A stretch of 64,000 bases of DNA from Kiritimatiellia bacterium (GTDB lineage: Bacteria > Verrucomicrobiota > Kiritimatiellia > RFP12 > UBA1067), in assembly GCA_017514235.1 (NCBI GenBank), contig JAFWKK010000057.1, forward strand, positions 1 to 64,000, read 5' to 3'. A program made the position numbers and the translations under genes. This document shows, piece by piece, positions 54,659 to 63,403 of this stretch. Numbering within the stretch: position 1 is the first letter of the stretch; each line of letters starts with the position of its first letter. The notes below the pieces were generated by a model, which worked only from the letters and a program-made list of their open reading frames with translations, did not search any database and was not told where the DNA came from.

Positions 54659-57600
54659 ATGAAAGTTGCTAAGGGTAGGAAAACAGTGGCGAAAGGCGTT
54701 TTCGCCGCACTGTACGTATTCATGGCATCGCTTTCTGTGATAGCAGCAGACTACACATGGAAGGGCGGTACGGGCAACTGGACTGACGCCTCCAAGTGGG
54801 AAACGACGGCATCCGGCTATCCGAGTTCCTCCGATGCGGAGGTGAAGTTCAGCGCGGATGCAAACGTCACGCTTGACACGGGTGCGCAGACCGACGTCGC
54901 CTACATCAATGTGACGGCGGGCAACGTCGTCCTCACGGCGACGGAAGGCTCGTCAATCAAGATCAACTGGCTGGGCTACAACAACCCAAGTGGCAAGACT
55001 GGTAATCGCGGTATCATGGTTTCCGAAGGCGCCACGCTTGACCTTGCCGCTCCGTTGGCACAATTCTCAGGTCGTGTTGATAGGCAGGGAACCGGCAGAT
55101 TGATCGTCCGCAACATCACCGTGTCCAAGCAGGATGCCGCAAGTTGGTACGTATTCAACGGTACGAACGAGTTTGTGGGCACGGCTTTCGTGAACCAGCC
55201 CAACGCCGACTTCACGGTCGGACTGGGAACGCCGCATGACAAGTCGTTTGTCTTCATCAAGGACAGCGCGCGGATCACTTCTCGGTTGTTCTCCACATCG
55301 GCTGGCGGCAATCCAGTGCCGAACACAAAGATTGTACAGGACGGCGCAGAAACCGTGGTTTCGGTGTCGGGAAATCTTGACCTCAGGAACAATTCCGGCA
55401 ACGACGGCCACTGCTACACGCTGAGGAGCGGAACATTGTCAGCCAGCGAACTTAAGATCTCGCCCAATAACAACGCAGCCGCCAATTATGCGCCAGAGCA
55501 CTTCCACTATATCCAGGAGGGCGGCACTTCGACGTTTACCAAGGTCACGCTCACCAAAGGCTCCGCGGCTTTGCGCGGCGGCGTAATGAACATCCCCACT
55601 CTCAGTGCCATCACCACTGACGGAGGTTGTGCGTTGAATCTCGAAGGCGGCACTCTCGCGCTCTCCGCAGAGACGCTTTCGACCTGGGACTGGTCGGAGC
55701 CAAAGTTCGATTATGCGCCCGGAGCATCGGTTGCGATCGTCGGCAGCTCGTCTCTTTCCATTTCGAGAAGCTGCTCCACCTATGGCCTTGGTCTTGAAAT
55801 CGGTGAGGGCAAGACTGTGCAGGTTGCTTCCGGTGCGACCGTTACCGCACCGCGCAATTCTACCAACGTCTGGAAGGTGACGATCAACAATGGTTCTGTT
55901 TTGAGGTTGGCCAGTGCGACGGCGCGTATCTTCGTTCCGCTTGATTTGTCTGTGAACGGGACCGGCAAGGTCAATATGTATTCTTCTTCCGGCGGATATG
56001 GCGGTGGATCGCGCAGCACGGTGGTTGCGCATCGTCTCGTCGTGGATGGCATTGAGAAGGCGAAAGGGCGGCATACGGCGACGTCAAGCGACTTCCTTGA
56101 TGCCGGCACGGTGGGATCCGTCAAAAACGCTGCGTCCATCCTCGTTCCGACGGTTTGGACCGGTGCGGGTGGAGATAGCCTCTGGAGCAATCCCGCGAAC
56201 TGGGACAACAACACGGTTCCGAACGGTACTGCCGCGATAGCGGATGTGTCTCGCGCCGAGTCCGTCACGCTTGATCAGGATGTCACGCTCAATGCGCTTG
56301 TCGCGATTCCCAACGGAATCGAACGCAGGGTGACGATTACGGGTTCCGGCACAATCACGTTGCATTCATCGGCCAGCTACCAGTGCAATATATTCTTGCC
56401 AGAAGGTTGTGAGCTTGTCTTGGATGCCAATCTGACGCGAGATACTTCAAACATACATGGCGTATTCGGCGGTGGTCGGCTCACGGTTAAGAAAGTGTTT
56501 CCGGGTTGCACAAGTGCATTGGTTCCTTATATGGCCATTGATGGTACCTTGGCTTTTGCTGGTTCTACGGCGAGCGTTGCGAACATACCCACCAGCAACT
56601 ATGCTTTTCTATCCCTGTGGACATACGAATCTGGTGTGGGCCGTGTGCTGTTCGAGAACGGTACGACATTCACGGCGTCGCGTTTGTGGAACGGAGAGAA
56701 TAGCTATGTGCCGCCGTATGAATTTAGGCAAACTGGCGGCACGATAACGCTTAGCACATTTTACCTTAATAACGGCAACAATGTTGGCAATCAAACAGCT
56801 GGGGCTCCGTTCTATTACCTTGAGGGAGGTGCGTTGACAGTTCCCGCCGTTCTCAACCTTGGTCGTAGCCTTGGCCCTTCGGACAGCAGGAAACGCTTTC
56901 CGGGCGGTAGCTTTGAAATGTCCGGCGGCAGCTTCAGCTGCAATGGCTTCAATGGCGGCTGCAATCAGAACTACGTGAATCTTTACGGTGGCGATTTGTA
57001 CCTTAGTGGAAATCTTGCGGCGTCATTCAATCCAGTAGTGGTCGGCGGGAAAGAAACCGTTGTCCAGACGAACAAGAACGACTACACCTATTATTTTGGC
57101 GGCGTGACGATACGTCCGACGGGCGCTCAACGCAACCTTGACTCCGGCAATGCCTATCTGACGGGGAAGAACGGTGATGTGAAGTTCGACCTGTCCGAAC
57201 GGGATTTCGGGTTTTCTCCTGGCAATACGGTTTCGGGGCCTGGCGGAATCGTCGTGAGCGGTGGAAGCGGGCGCAAGCTCTATTCGGCAGCTGACTTCAC
57301 TTTCACAGGGGCGATCACCGTCAAGAGCGGCGGAATCTACTTCTACGAGGCATCGACCGTCAACGGACCGAGTGCGCTCATTGTCGAGAACGCGGATTCT
57401 TCTGCCTATTTTGGAAACGGCGCCGCGAAAGCGTTCGACCGGATAGTGCTTGCCCAGGCGTCGAACCTCTCCGTCGGCCAGAACAAGACGGTTACGACGA
57501 AGCGGCTGGTTGTTGGCGGAGCGGATGTTGCGGCGGGTACCTACACTGGCGTATATGGTTCGGGCACGGTGGTCGTGACTGGTTCCGCTCCCGCTTCGTG

Positions 57601-58924
57601 GGTTGAGGATGGAGCGGGCGACCTTTCATGGTTCGCCGACGGCACGACGACGACGGTCGATGCGGCGATAACGCTTTTTTCGCTCACCTATGTTCCTGCC
57701 ACGGCGGGCGAGACGAATGCGATTGCGGGCGCGGCGCTGACGTTCGCTGACGGTGCGAACATTCATGTCGAGAGGGGCGATACGCTTGTCATCAACAACG
57801 ATGTCGTGTTCGCTGGCAAGGTGACGAAGACGGGCTGGGGCGAGGTCGTGTTCAACGGCGCAGTGACGAGTGCGGTCACGTCAGCGGCGGACACGGACAA
57901 CTACTGGCTTACCGTCACCGAGGGCGGCGCGACGTTCGACGGTGCGGTTACGGGCGTACGGCTCGTTACGTGCGGCGCGATTGATGGGCAAGGCGTTCCG
58001 GTCATCACGCTCAAAGAGAACTGCACGGTCAGCAACTACGGAATCGTCCTCACGGCGTGGAACGAGGGAAGTACCGCCTGTTGTGGCGAGACGCACCAGC
58101 AGGGCGCGACGGTGGATTACTCCACCACAATTTTTGACGACCTTATCTCCAACAAAAGCAATTGGGCGCTGACGCAGCCGCGCAGCGGCGGTTATGGTCG
58201 GTATGTGCTTGATTCGGGCGAGTTTCGCGGGCACAACAGCTTCCATATGTCGTTCGTATTTGCTTCTAGTGTCAACCATCTTGGTTCGTTCGAGTTTGTC
58301 CAGAACGGCGGAACCTTCATAGAGCCGAAGAACATCATGTTCTCACGTGTGACAAGCGGCGTCAAGTTCACCTACACGCTTAACGGCGGCAGGTTTGAGT
58401 TCGGTGGATATCTCGCAGCCTTCGCCGATCCTACTCTCAACATCTTGAAACTGAATGGCGGAACGTACGTTGCCAACGCTTCGGATGCCATAAAACGCGA
58501 ATCCTTCACGTTGAATACGAGCGGCACGGTTACGTTCGAAGTCGCCGCCGGCAAGACGTTGACCATTGCGGACGATGGTACGGATGCGGTGTCGTTCGCC
58601 AAGACGGGCGATGGTTCGCTTTCGTTTGATGGCGTGTTAGATATTGCCGGCCTTGACGTGCAGGGTGGTACGGTCACGCTGACGGACAAGGTTCTGCAAA
58701 TGTTGGATGGCACGGCTGGCCTGTCGATAGCGAGGGGCGCGACGCTCAATCTCGACTATGACGGCGAGGCGACGTTCAGGACGTTGACAGTCGGCCGTTC
58801 CCGTGCTTCCGGTGTCTATTCGGCGACGCGAGGTTCCTCTGCCGTGAAGAGGGTTCTGGGCGGTGACGGTGAGTTGAAGATTCTTGAGGGTAGCGACCCT
58901 GGCGTGTTTATCATGATTCGCTGA
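54659..58924 (+). CDS. Giant autotransporter-like strand-repeat protein with GVFIMIR tail
   Basis: 1421 residues from the ATG after AAAAAGGAG; signal peptide to about residue 30 (ASLSVIAADYTW). The rest is built of autotransporter-associated beta-strand repeats: YTWKGGTGNWTDASKW and a second VWTGAGGDSLWSNPANWDN unit near residue 500, then many GG-rich coils such as FEMSGGSFSCNG and TLNGGRFEFGG. There is no C-terminal beta-barrel; the chain ends EGSDP then GVFIMIR and stop. It is the largest reading frame but one in the window. Likely a surface fibre or carbohydrate-binding scaffold following the GH10 enzyme. It could be transcribed from the sialic/xylan operon. Confidence 0.8.
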   Translation: MKVAKGRKTVAKGVFAALYVFMASLSVIAADYTWKGGTGNWTDASKWETTASGYPSSSDAEVKFSADANVTLDTGAQTDVAYINVTAGNVVLTATEGSSIKINWLGYNNPSGKTGNRGIMVSEGATLDLAAPLAQFSGRVDRQGTGRLIVRNITVSKQDAASWYVFNGTNEFVGTAFVNQPNADFTVGLGTPHDKSFVFIKDSARITSRLFSTSAGGNPVPNTKIVQDGAETVVSVSGNLDLRNNSGNDGHCYTLRSGTLSASELKISPNNNAAANYAPEHFHYIQEGGTSTFTKVTLTKGSAALRGGVMNIPTLSAITTDGGCALNLEGGTLALSAETLSTWDWSEPKFDYAPGASVAIVGSSSLSISRSCSTYGLGLEIGEGKTVQVASGATVTAPRNSTNVWKVTINNGSVLRLASATARIFVPLDLSVNGTGKVNMYSSSGGYGGGSRSTVVAHRLVVDGIEKAKGRHTATSSDFLDAGTVGSVKNAASILVPTVWTGAGGDSLWSNPANWDNNTVPNGTAAIADVSRAESVTLDQDVTLNALVAIPNGIERRVTITGSGTITLHSSASYQCNIFLPEGCELVLDANLTRDTSNIHGVFGGGRLTVKKVFPGCTSALVPYMAIDGTLAFAGSTASVANIPTSNYAFLSLWTYESGVGRVLFENGTTFTASRLWNGENSYVPPYEFRQTGGTITLSTFYLNNGNNVGNQTAGAPFYYLEGGALTVPAVLNLGRSLGPSDSRKRFPGGSFEMSGGSFSCNGFNGGCNQNYVNLYGGDLYLSGNLAASFNPVVVGGKETVVQTNKNDYTYYFGGVTIRPTGAQRNLDSGNAYLTGKNGDVKFDLSERDFGFSPGNTVSGPGGIVVSGGSGRKLYSAADFTFTGAITVKSGGIYFYEASTVNGPSALIVENADSSAYFGNGAAKAFDRIVLAQASNLSVGQNKTVTTKRLVVGGADVAAGTYTGVYGSGTVVVTGSAPASWVEDGAGDLSWFADGTTTTVDAAITLFSLTYVPATAGETNAIAGAALTFADGANIHVERGDTLVINNDVVFAGKVTKTGWGEVVFNGAVTSAVTSAADTDNYWLTVTEGGATFDGAVTGVRLVTCGAIDGQGVPVITLKENCTVSNYGIVLTAWNEGSTACCGETHQQGATVDYSTTIFDDLISNKSNWALTQPRSGGYGRYVLDSGEFRGHNSFHMSFVFASSVNHLGSFEFVQNGGTFIEPKNIMFSRVTSGVKFTYTLNGGRFEFGGYLAAFADPTLNILKLNGGTYVANASDAIKRESFTLNTSGTVTFEVAAGKTLTIADDGTDAVSFAKTGDGSLSFDGVLDIAGLDVQGGTVTLTDKVLQMLDGTAGLSIARGATLNLDYDGEATFRTLTVGRSRASGVYSATRGSSAVKRVLGGDGELKILEGSDPGVFIMIR

Positions 58925-58943
58925 TTATTGAAAGGCTGGGACA

Positions 58944-60230
58944 ATGAACATGAGAATGAACAGAAGGGAATTCATGATGGCTGCCGCTGCGACGGCGACG
59001 GTTGCGGGAGCAACGCCCGGGAACGGGAAGGACACGGCACCGGTCATCGCGCATGACGCCCCGCCCCGCAACAGGAATCCGTACAAGAATGTGGACTGGG
59101 CTGCGGCGCATCAGATCAAGGGCACCACACACGTACACTGCAAGACCCAGGAGGATCTTGATGCCATCCTCGCGCGAGGGATCGAGTTCCTCACGCTGTC
59201 GAACTACTATCCGAGCGCACCATGGTGGCCGCTCTCAAAGATGACGGAGAACTACTACCGTCTGCATCATGACTTTCCGGTAATGGTGAACGGGAAGCGT
59301 GTGGACGGGCCGTTCGACTGGAACAAGATCGTCGGCCAGTGGATAAATGAGCTGCCGCCGGAACTACAGAAGGAATATCCGTTCAAGGAGGGCGCGCCGA
59401 TCTTCAAGCCGTTGCCGGAAGGCATCCTTGAGGCGCCGAACGCCGAACACCACGCCTTCCGCCACTCGGATGGCCGTTCCACCGGCCCTCTGCACATGAA
59501 TTCGCCGGGTTCGCTTTTCGCCTCGGGCACGTTTGACCAGTGGCAGAAGCGCCGGTTCCAGACTGGCGAGCGCGGTGGCTACAACTTCGGCTCTGGCGAA
59601 TATTGGGGAACGGCCATCGACCGCATGATCGCCGGGCTGATCTACCCTGACGGCGGCGGCGTCACGATCAACCATCCAGTGTGGTCGGCCTACGACCGGA
59701 ACTTCCTGCTGAAGATACTCGACCACGATCCGCGTGTGCTTGGCTTGGAGGTGGTCGAAGGAGGAAGAAACTGTGGTGGGGAAGGCTACTGGGACTGGGT
59801 TCTGGCAACAGGGCGGCAGTGCTTCGGTTTCTTTGTGCCCGATCATTCAATTCGCCGTCCGGACAAGAACTTTGGCGTGAACGTGCTCGTCACGCCGGAG
59901 CGGAGCGTCCACGCCTGCTTGAAGGCGTACCGGGAAGGATGCTTCTATGGAGCGAAGCGAGGTCTGGGAGAACTGAAGTTCACGCGCATTGCGTTCAGCG
60001 GAACGACCGTAGAGGCGGAGACCGATCGCCCTGCGCGCCTCGTGGCGATTACCGCGCTCGGCGTCGTCAAAGAGGTCTCGAATGGCACATCGCTCAAATG
60101 GACGATGAACCCCGAGACGCGGCACGGTTGCGGCCTCCCCGCGTGCGCCAACGTGTTCATCCGTGTTAAAGCCTATGCGTTGGACGGCAGTGGCGAGGAG
60201 CTTTTCTCGCAGCCGTACATGCTGGTGTGA
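58944..60230 (+). CDS. Tat-exported PHP-like metal-dependent protein
   Basis: 428 residues with a Tat signal (NRREFMMAAAATATVAG). The first body segment has GTTHVHC and FLTLSNYYP, like the first metal motif of PHP-domain phosphoesterases, and later NHPVWSA and VPDHS provide further candidate metal ligands. The C-terminal ~90 residues resemble the beta-domain often found in PHP proteins (TDRPARLVAITALG). Substrate unknown; in glycan loci such proteins may act on phosphate or sulphate esters. Alternative: an unrelated metal hydrolase. Confidence 0.68.
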   Translation: MNMRMNRREFMMAAAATATVAGATPGNGKDTAPVIAHDAPPRNRNPYKNVDWAAAHQIKGTTHVHCKTQEDLDAILARGIEFLTLSNYYPSAPWWPLSKMTENYYRLHHDFPVMVNGKRVDGPFDWNKIVGQWINELPPELQKEYPFKEGAPIFKPLPEGILEAPNAEHHAFRHSDGRSTGPLHMNSPGSLFASGTFDQWQKRRFQTGERGGYNFGSGEYWGTAIDRMIAGLIYPDGGGVTINHPVWSAYDRNFLLKILDHDPRVLGLEVVEGGRNCGGEGYWDWVLATGRQCFGFFVPDHSIRRPDKNFGVNVLVTPERSVHACLKAYREGCFYGAKRGLGELKFTRIAFSGTTVEAETDRPARLVAITALGVVKEVSNGTSLKWTMNPETRHGCGLPACANVFIRVKAYALDGSGEELFSQPYMLV

Positions 60231-60258
60231 ACCGTGCCATGAAAAGGAATCATCGGAC

Positions 60259-61314
60259 ATGAGAGTAAAAAGAAGAGAGTTCATAGGAATGTCGGCTGCG
60301 GCTGCGGCGATGCCGATGCTGGGAGCAAAGGCGGAAACCGCTAAAGGGCCGATATGGGCGAACCTTGTCCACCTCGGACACAACATGTGGGTTGCAAACC
60401 GTCCATACGACACCAAGCTCAGGTGCGAGGATGCCGAATGGCGGGCGATAACCGACCGCATGGCAGCCGTCGGCATGAACATGATAGTCATCGACCTTGC
60501 CGAGGGCATCGTGTATCCGAGCCACCCGGAGATGGCGATCGAGGGCAGCTGGAGCGTCGAGAAGATCCGCGCGGAGATCGCGCGGCTCAAGGCGCTCGGC
60601 ATAGAGGCGATTCCGAAGGTCAACTTCTCGGCGTGTCACGATGGATGGATGGGCGAGATCGAACGCATGATTTCCACGAGGAAGTATTACGACTTCTGTG
60701 CTGACATCATACGCGACGTCGCCGAGATATTCGACCATCCGCGCTTTTTCCACATCGGAATGGACGAAGAGGAACCGATCTGCCAGAAGAAGGCCGACAT
60801 CGTAATATCCCGCCAGGGCGATCTGTGGTGGCACGACCTCAACTTCTTCGCCAAGGAGGTGGAGAAGCATGGAATGCGACCGTGGATGTGGAGCGACCAC
60901 GCCTGGAACGCTGGCGACGAGTTCTACAGACGCTGTCCGAAAAGCATCGTGCAGTCCAACTGGTACTACAGCGCGTCGTTCGACATGGCCAAGCTTGCCA
61001 AGGACAAGGCGGATGAGATTGCCGCCAAGAAGGTTCTCCAGATGCATGAACTAGACCAGGTGGAGTGCTACCTCAAGCTGGACAAGGCTGGCTTCGATCA
61101 GATTCCTTGCGGCGGCAACTGGCGAGAGAACGTGAACTTCGGCGAGACGGTGAAGTTCTGCCGCGCCAATCTGTCGTCTGAGCGGCTTCTTGGATTTCTC
61201 GTTGCGCCGTGGCGTTCGACTACGGTCAATTTCCGCGACAAGAACCTGAAGGCCGTTGATCTCGTCGGCGAAGAGATCAGGAAATGGCGCAACGGTGCAA
61301 AGCTTCAGTGGTGA
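60259..61314 (+). CDS. Tat-exported GH20-like glycoside hydrolase
   Basis: 351 residues. Tat motif KRREFIGM, then a TIM barrel. FHIGMDEEEP carries the Asp169-Glu170 pair that in GH20 serves as stabilising and acid residues in substrate-assisted hydrolysis; MNMIVIDLAEGI, GIEAIPKVNFSACH and WMWSDHAWN fit barrel strands. It is shorter than classical hexosaminidases and lacks their N-terminal domain, so assignment is to the GH20-like group only. If active it may release N-acetylhexosamine, in keeping with the sialic/hexosamine genes nearby. It follows the PHP-like gene by 28 bases. Confidence 0.75.
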   Translation: MRVKRREFIGMSAAAAAMPMLGAKAETAKGPIWANLVHLGHNMWVANRPYDTKLRCEDAEWRAITDRMAAVGMNMIVIDLAEGIVYPSHPEMAIEGSWSVEKIRAEIARLKALGIEAIPKVNFSACHDGWMGEIERMISTRKYYDFCADIIRDVAEIFDHPRFFHIGMDEEEPICQKKADIVISRQGDLWWHDLNFFAKEVEKHGMRPWMWSDHAWNAGDEFYRRCPKSIVQSNWYYSASFDMAKLAKDKADEIAAKKVLQMHELDQVECYLKLDKAGFDQIPCGGNWRENVNFGETVKFCRANLSSERLLGFLVAPWRSTTVNFRDKNLKAVDLVGEEIRKWRNGAKLQW

Positions 61315-61584
61315 GGCTGAACATGATGCGCCACAAATTGCGGCTCTTGCCAATTAAGCAGGGAAAGAACTTGCGCTGCCCGGCTGGCTCCGCGAGAATC
61401 GAAGCGACGACGACGCTTGGTATGTGTGATTTCACGTTTCATATTATACAACATGCATGCTCCTGCGCACAATCGGTTGTTTGTAAAATGAGGAATGTCT
61501 TATTGGGAATGTGAGGTTTAGCGAGTTCTTTATGATACAATGTCCATTGTAATGGATAATTTGGAGTGTCAAAGACTGGGAGCG

Positions 61585-62649
61585 ATGAAGTTGAGAGCTG
61601 AGAGTTTTAAGTTGAGAGTTGTTGCATTGGGAGTTAGTATCCTGATATCGGCGACGCTTTTGCTTAATGGCGCGGAAGCCTCGCCTTGTAGCATTCGCGG
61701 CGCGTACCCGATTCTCACCACGCCCTACCTTGCAGATGGCGCTGTGGACTACGCTTCGCTCGTCAGGGAGGCGGAGTGGACGGACGCTGCCGGCGTCGAC
61801 GGCATCATCTGGCCGCAGTCCGACGATTCCATCGACCTCCTGACGACGAACGAGAAGAAGCGGGGGATGTCCGCACTTGCCGAGAGGGCGAGGGATTTCA
61901 GGGCGCGGCTGTGTCTCGGCGTGCAGGGGCGCGGCACGGACGAGATGCTGGAGCTTGCGCGGCACGGCGAGGAGCTTGCGGCGCGGCACGACCCGCGCAT
62001 CGTCTTCATCTCGCGTCCGGGCGACGATTGCCGGACGCAGGTGGACCTCGAGCGCTACTACGACGCGCTCGCCGAAGTCGCGAAGCGCCCCGTCATAATC
62101 CAGACATACAACGGCGACAAGTGTCCCGCGCCGACGGTCGAGCTGCTCGTTAGGCTGGCGACGCGGCACCCGGCAATCTACGGTTGGATCAAAGAGGAGG
62201 TGCGCGACGGATTTGAGGCGAACCGTCGCATGAAGGCGGAGCTTGCCGCGAAGCCTCCGCTCAAGACGGTGTTCAGCGCGTGGGGCGGATGGCAGTGGCT
62301 CTACCAGGCGCGGCGCCTCGGCTCGGAGGGCGTCATCTCCGAACGCGCCGCGCTCGCACCGATGCTCGCGGAGATATGGCGGCTTGTGGAAGCGAAGGAT
62401 GCGTCTGCCGCGCTCGATGCGGCGTATGCTCGGTATCTGCTGGCCATCAACCTGATGCAGACGGTGCCGGGAGAACTGCGCGGCTACCAGCTCGTGTTCT
62501 TCAGGGAAAAGGGGATTTTCAAGACGACGGTCTCGCGTGTCTGCGTCGACAAGGCGAAAGATCCGTACGAATGGAAGCTTGATGTTCTTGAAGTCGATGA
62601 AGGCGTAAAGGCGGAGATCATGAGGAGGTGCAGCGTTGAAGGAAATTGA
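61585..62649 (+). CDS. DapA-superfamily aldolase with a signal-peptide-like N-terminus
   Basis: 354 residues. From about residue 35 a DapA/NAL barrel is seen: AYPILTTPYLADGAVDY, VDGIIWPQSDD, Tyr in IIQTYNGD, and the Schiff-base Lys in YGWIKEEV. Ahead of it lies a positively charged then hydrophobic stretch (LRVVALGVSILISATLLLNG, AEAS), a signal peptide or anchor, which is odd for a normally cytoplasmic aldolase. The n-region is written by an in-frame 21-bp repeat (AAGTTGAGAG at 61588 and 61609). If the start were within the barrel the enzyme would be cytoplasmic, but no such start with a ribosome site was noticed. The 270 bases upstream hold no gene. Confidence 0.78.
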   Translation: MKLRAESFKLRVVALGVSILISATLLLNGAEASPCSIRGAYPILTTPYLADGAVDYASLVREAEWTDAAGVDGIIWPQSDDSIDLLTTNEKKRGMSALAERARDFRARLCLGVQGRGTDEMLELARHGEELAARHDPRIVFISRPGDDCRTQVDLERYYDALAEVAKRPVIIQTYNGDKCPAPTVELLVRLATRHPAIYGWIKEEVRDGFEANRRMKAELAAKPPLKTVFSAWGGWQWLYQARRLGSEGVISERAALAPMLAEIWRLVEAKDASAALDAAYARYLLAINLMQTVPGELRGYQLVFFREKGIFKTTVSRVCVDKAKDPYEWKLDVLEVDEGVKAEIMRRCSVEGN

Positions 62650-63403
62650 TTTCACGGGCAAGGTGGCGGTCGTCACTGGCGCGGCGAGCGGAATGGGGCT
62701 GATGGCATCGCAGGAGTTCGCTCGTCTCGGCGCTAAAGTGATCATGTGCGACGTCAACGCGGACGCGCTCGACGAAGCGGCGAATGCGATTGGCGCGGCG
62801 GCGGTTCCGTGCGCGGGCGACGTCAGAAAGTTCGCGTATGCCGAAGAGGCGGCGAAGGTCGCCGCGTCGCTCGGCGGGTGCGACATTCTCGTGACGTGCG
62901 CTGGCGGCAACGAGGCGCGTTGCTGCAAGTCGAACGTGCCGTTCTACGAGCAGCCGGTGGAGGTCATCGACTGGGGTCTTGACGTGAACCTGAAGGGCGC
63001 GGTGTACTTCGCGCGCGCCATGATGCCGCAGATGGTGGCGAAGAAGGGCGGCGTTATCTGCTGCCTCGGGTCGGTGACGGGCTTCGAGGGAGACGGCATA
63101 GGGACGATGTACGGCACGGCGAAGTCGGGTCTCTTCAATTTCGTGAAGGGGCTGGCGCTTGCCGGGGGGCCGCACAACGTCCGCGCCCTCTGCGTGACGC
63201 CCGGCCCCGTCCTCACGCGCGCCGCGATGAGCGGGATGCCCACGGCGCTCGGCCGCGCCGCCGAGACGCACGAGCTTGTGGACGTGATCCTCTTCATGTG
63301 CAGCGAGAACGCCTCGTTCGTAACCGGCTCGAATCACGTTGTTGATGGCGGCCGCCTCTGCATGTACCAGCCTTATGTTGCCCCAAAGGAGACAGCGAAA
63401 TGA
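62636..63403 (+). CDS. Short-chain dehydrogenase/reductase
   Basis: 255 residues from a TTG start that lies inside the end of the aldolase gene and follows AGGAGG at seven bases, so TTG is well supported. Classical SDR motifs: VTGAASGMG nucleotide loop, CAGG, NLKG, catalytic YGTAKSG with Tyr159 and Lys163, and PGPVLT. The conserved Ser lies near GSVTG. It probably oxidises or reduces a sugar or sugar acid with NAD(P). It overlaps both neighbours (14 bases before, 4 after), so aldolase, SDR and GH10 are one operon. Confidence 0.9.
   Translation: MKEIDFTGKVAVVTGAASGMGLMASQEFARLGAKVIMCDVNADALDEAANAIGAAAVPCAGDVRKFAYAEEAAKVAASLGGCDILVTCAGGNEARCCKSNVPFYEQPVEVIDWGLDVNLKGAVYFARAMMPQMVAKKGGVICCLGSVTGFEGDGIGTMYGTAKSGLFNFVKGLALAGGPHNVRALCVTPGPVLTRAAMSGMPTALGRAAETHELVDVILFMCSENASFVTGSNHVVDGGRLCMYQPYVAPKETAK

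Noticed and set aside
58901-58924. The C-terminal tails as PEP-CTERM, LPXTG or standard T9SS signals
   Set aside because: No PEP or LPXTG box, no transmembrane helix with basic tail, and no conserved ~70-residue T9SS domain before the tail.
61444-62928. 494-codon minus-strand frame over the DapA-like gene
   Set aside because: Antisense to a gene with intact catalytic motifs; its tail is a low-complexity translation of the GTTGAGAG-type repeat.
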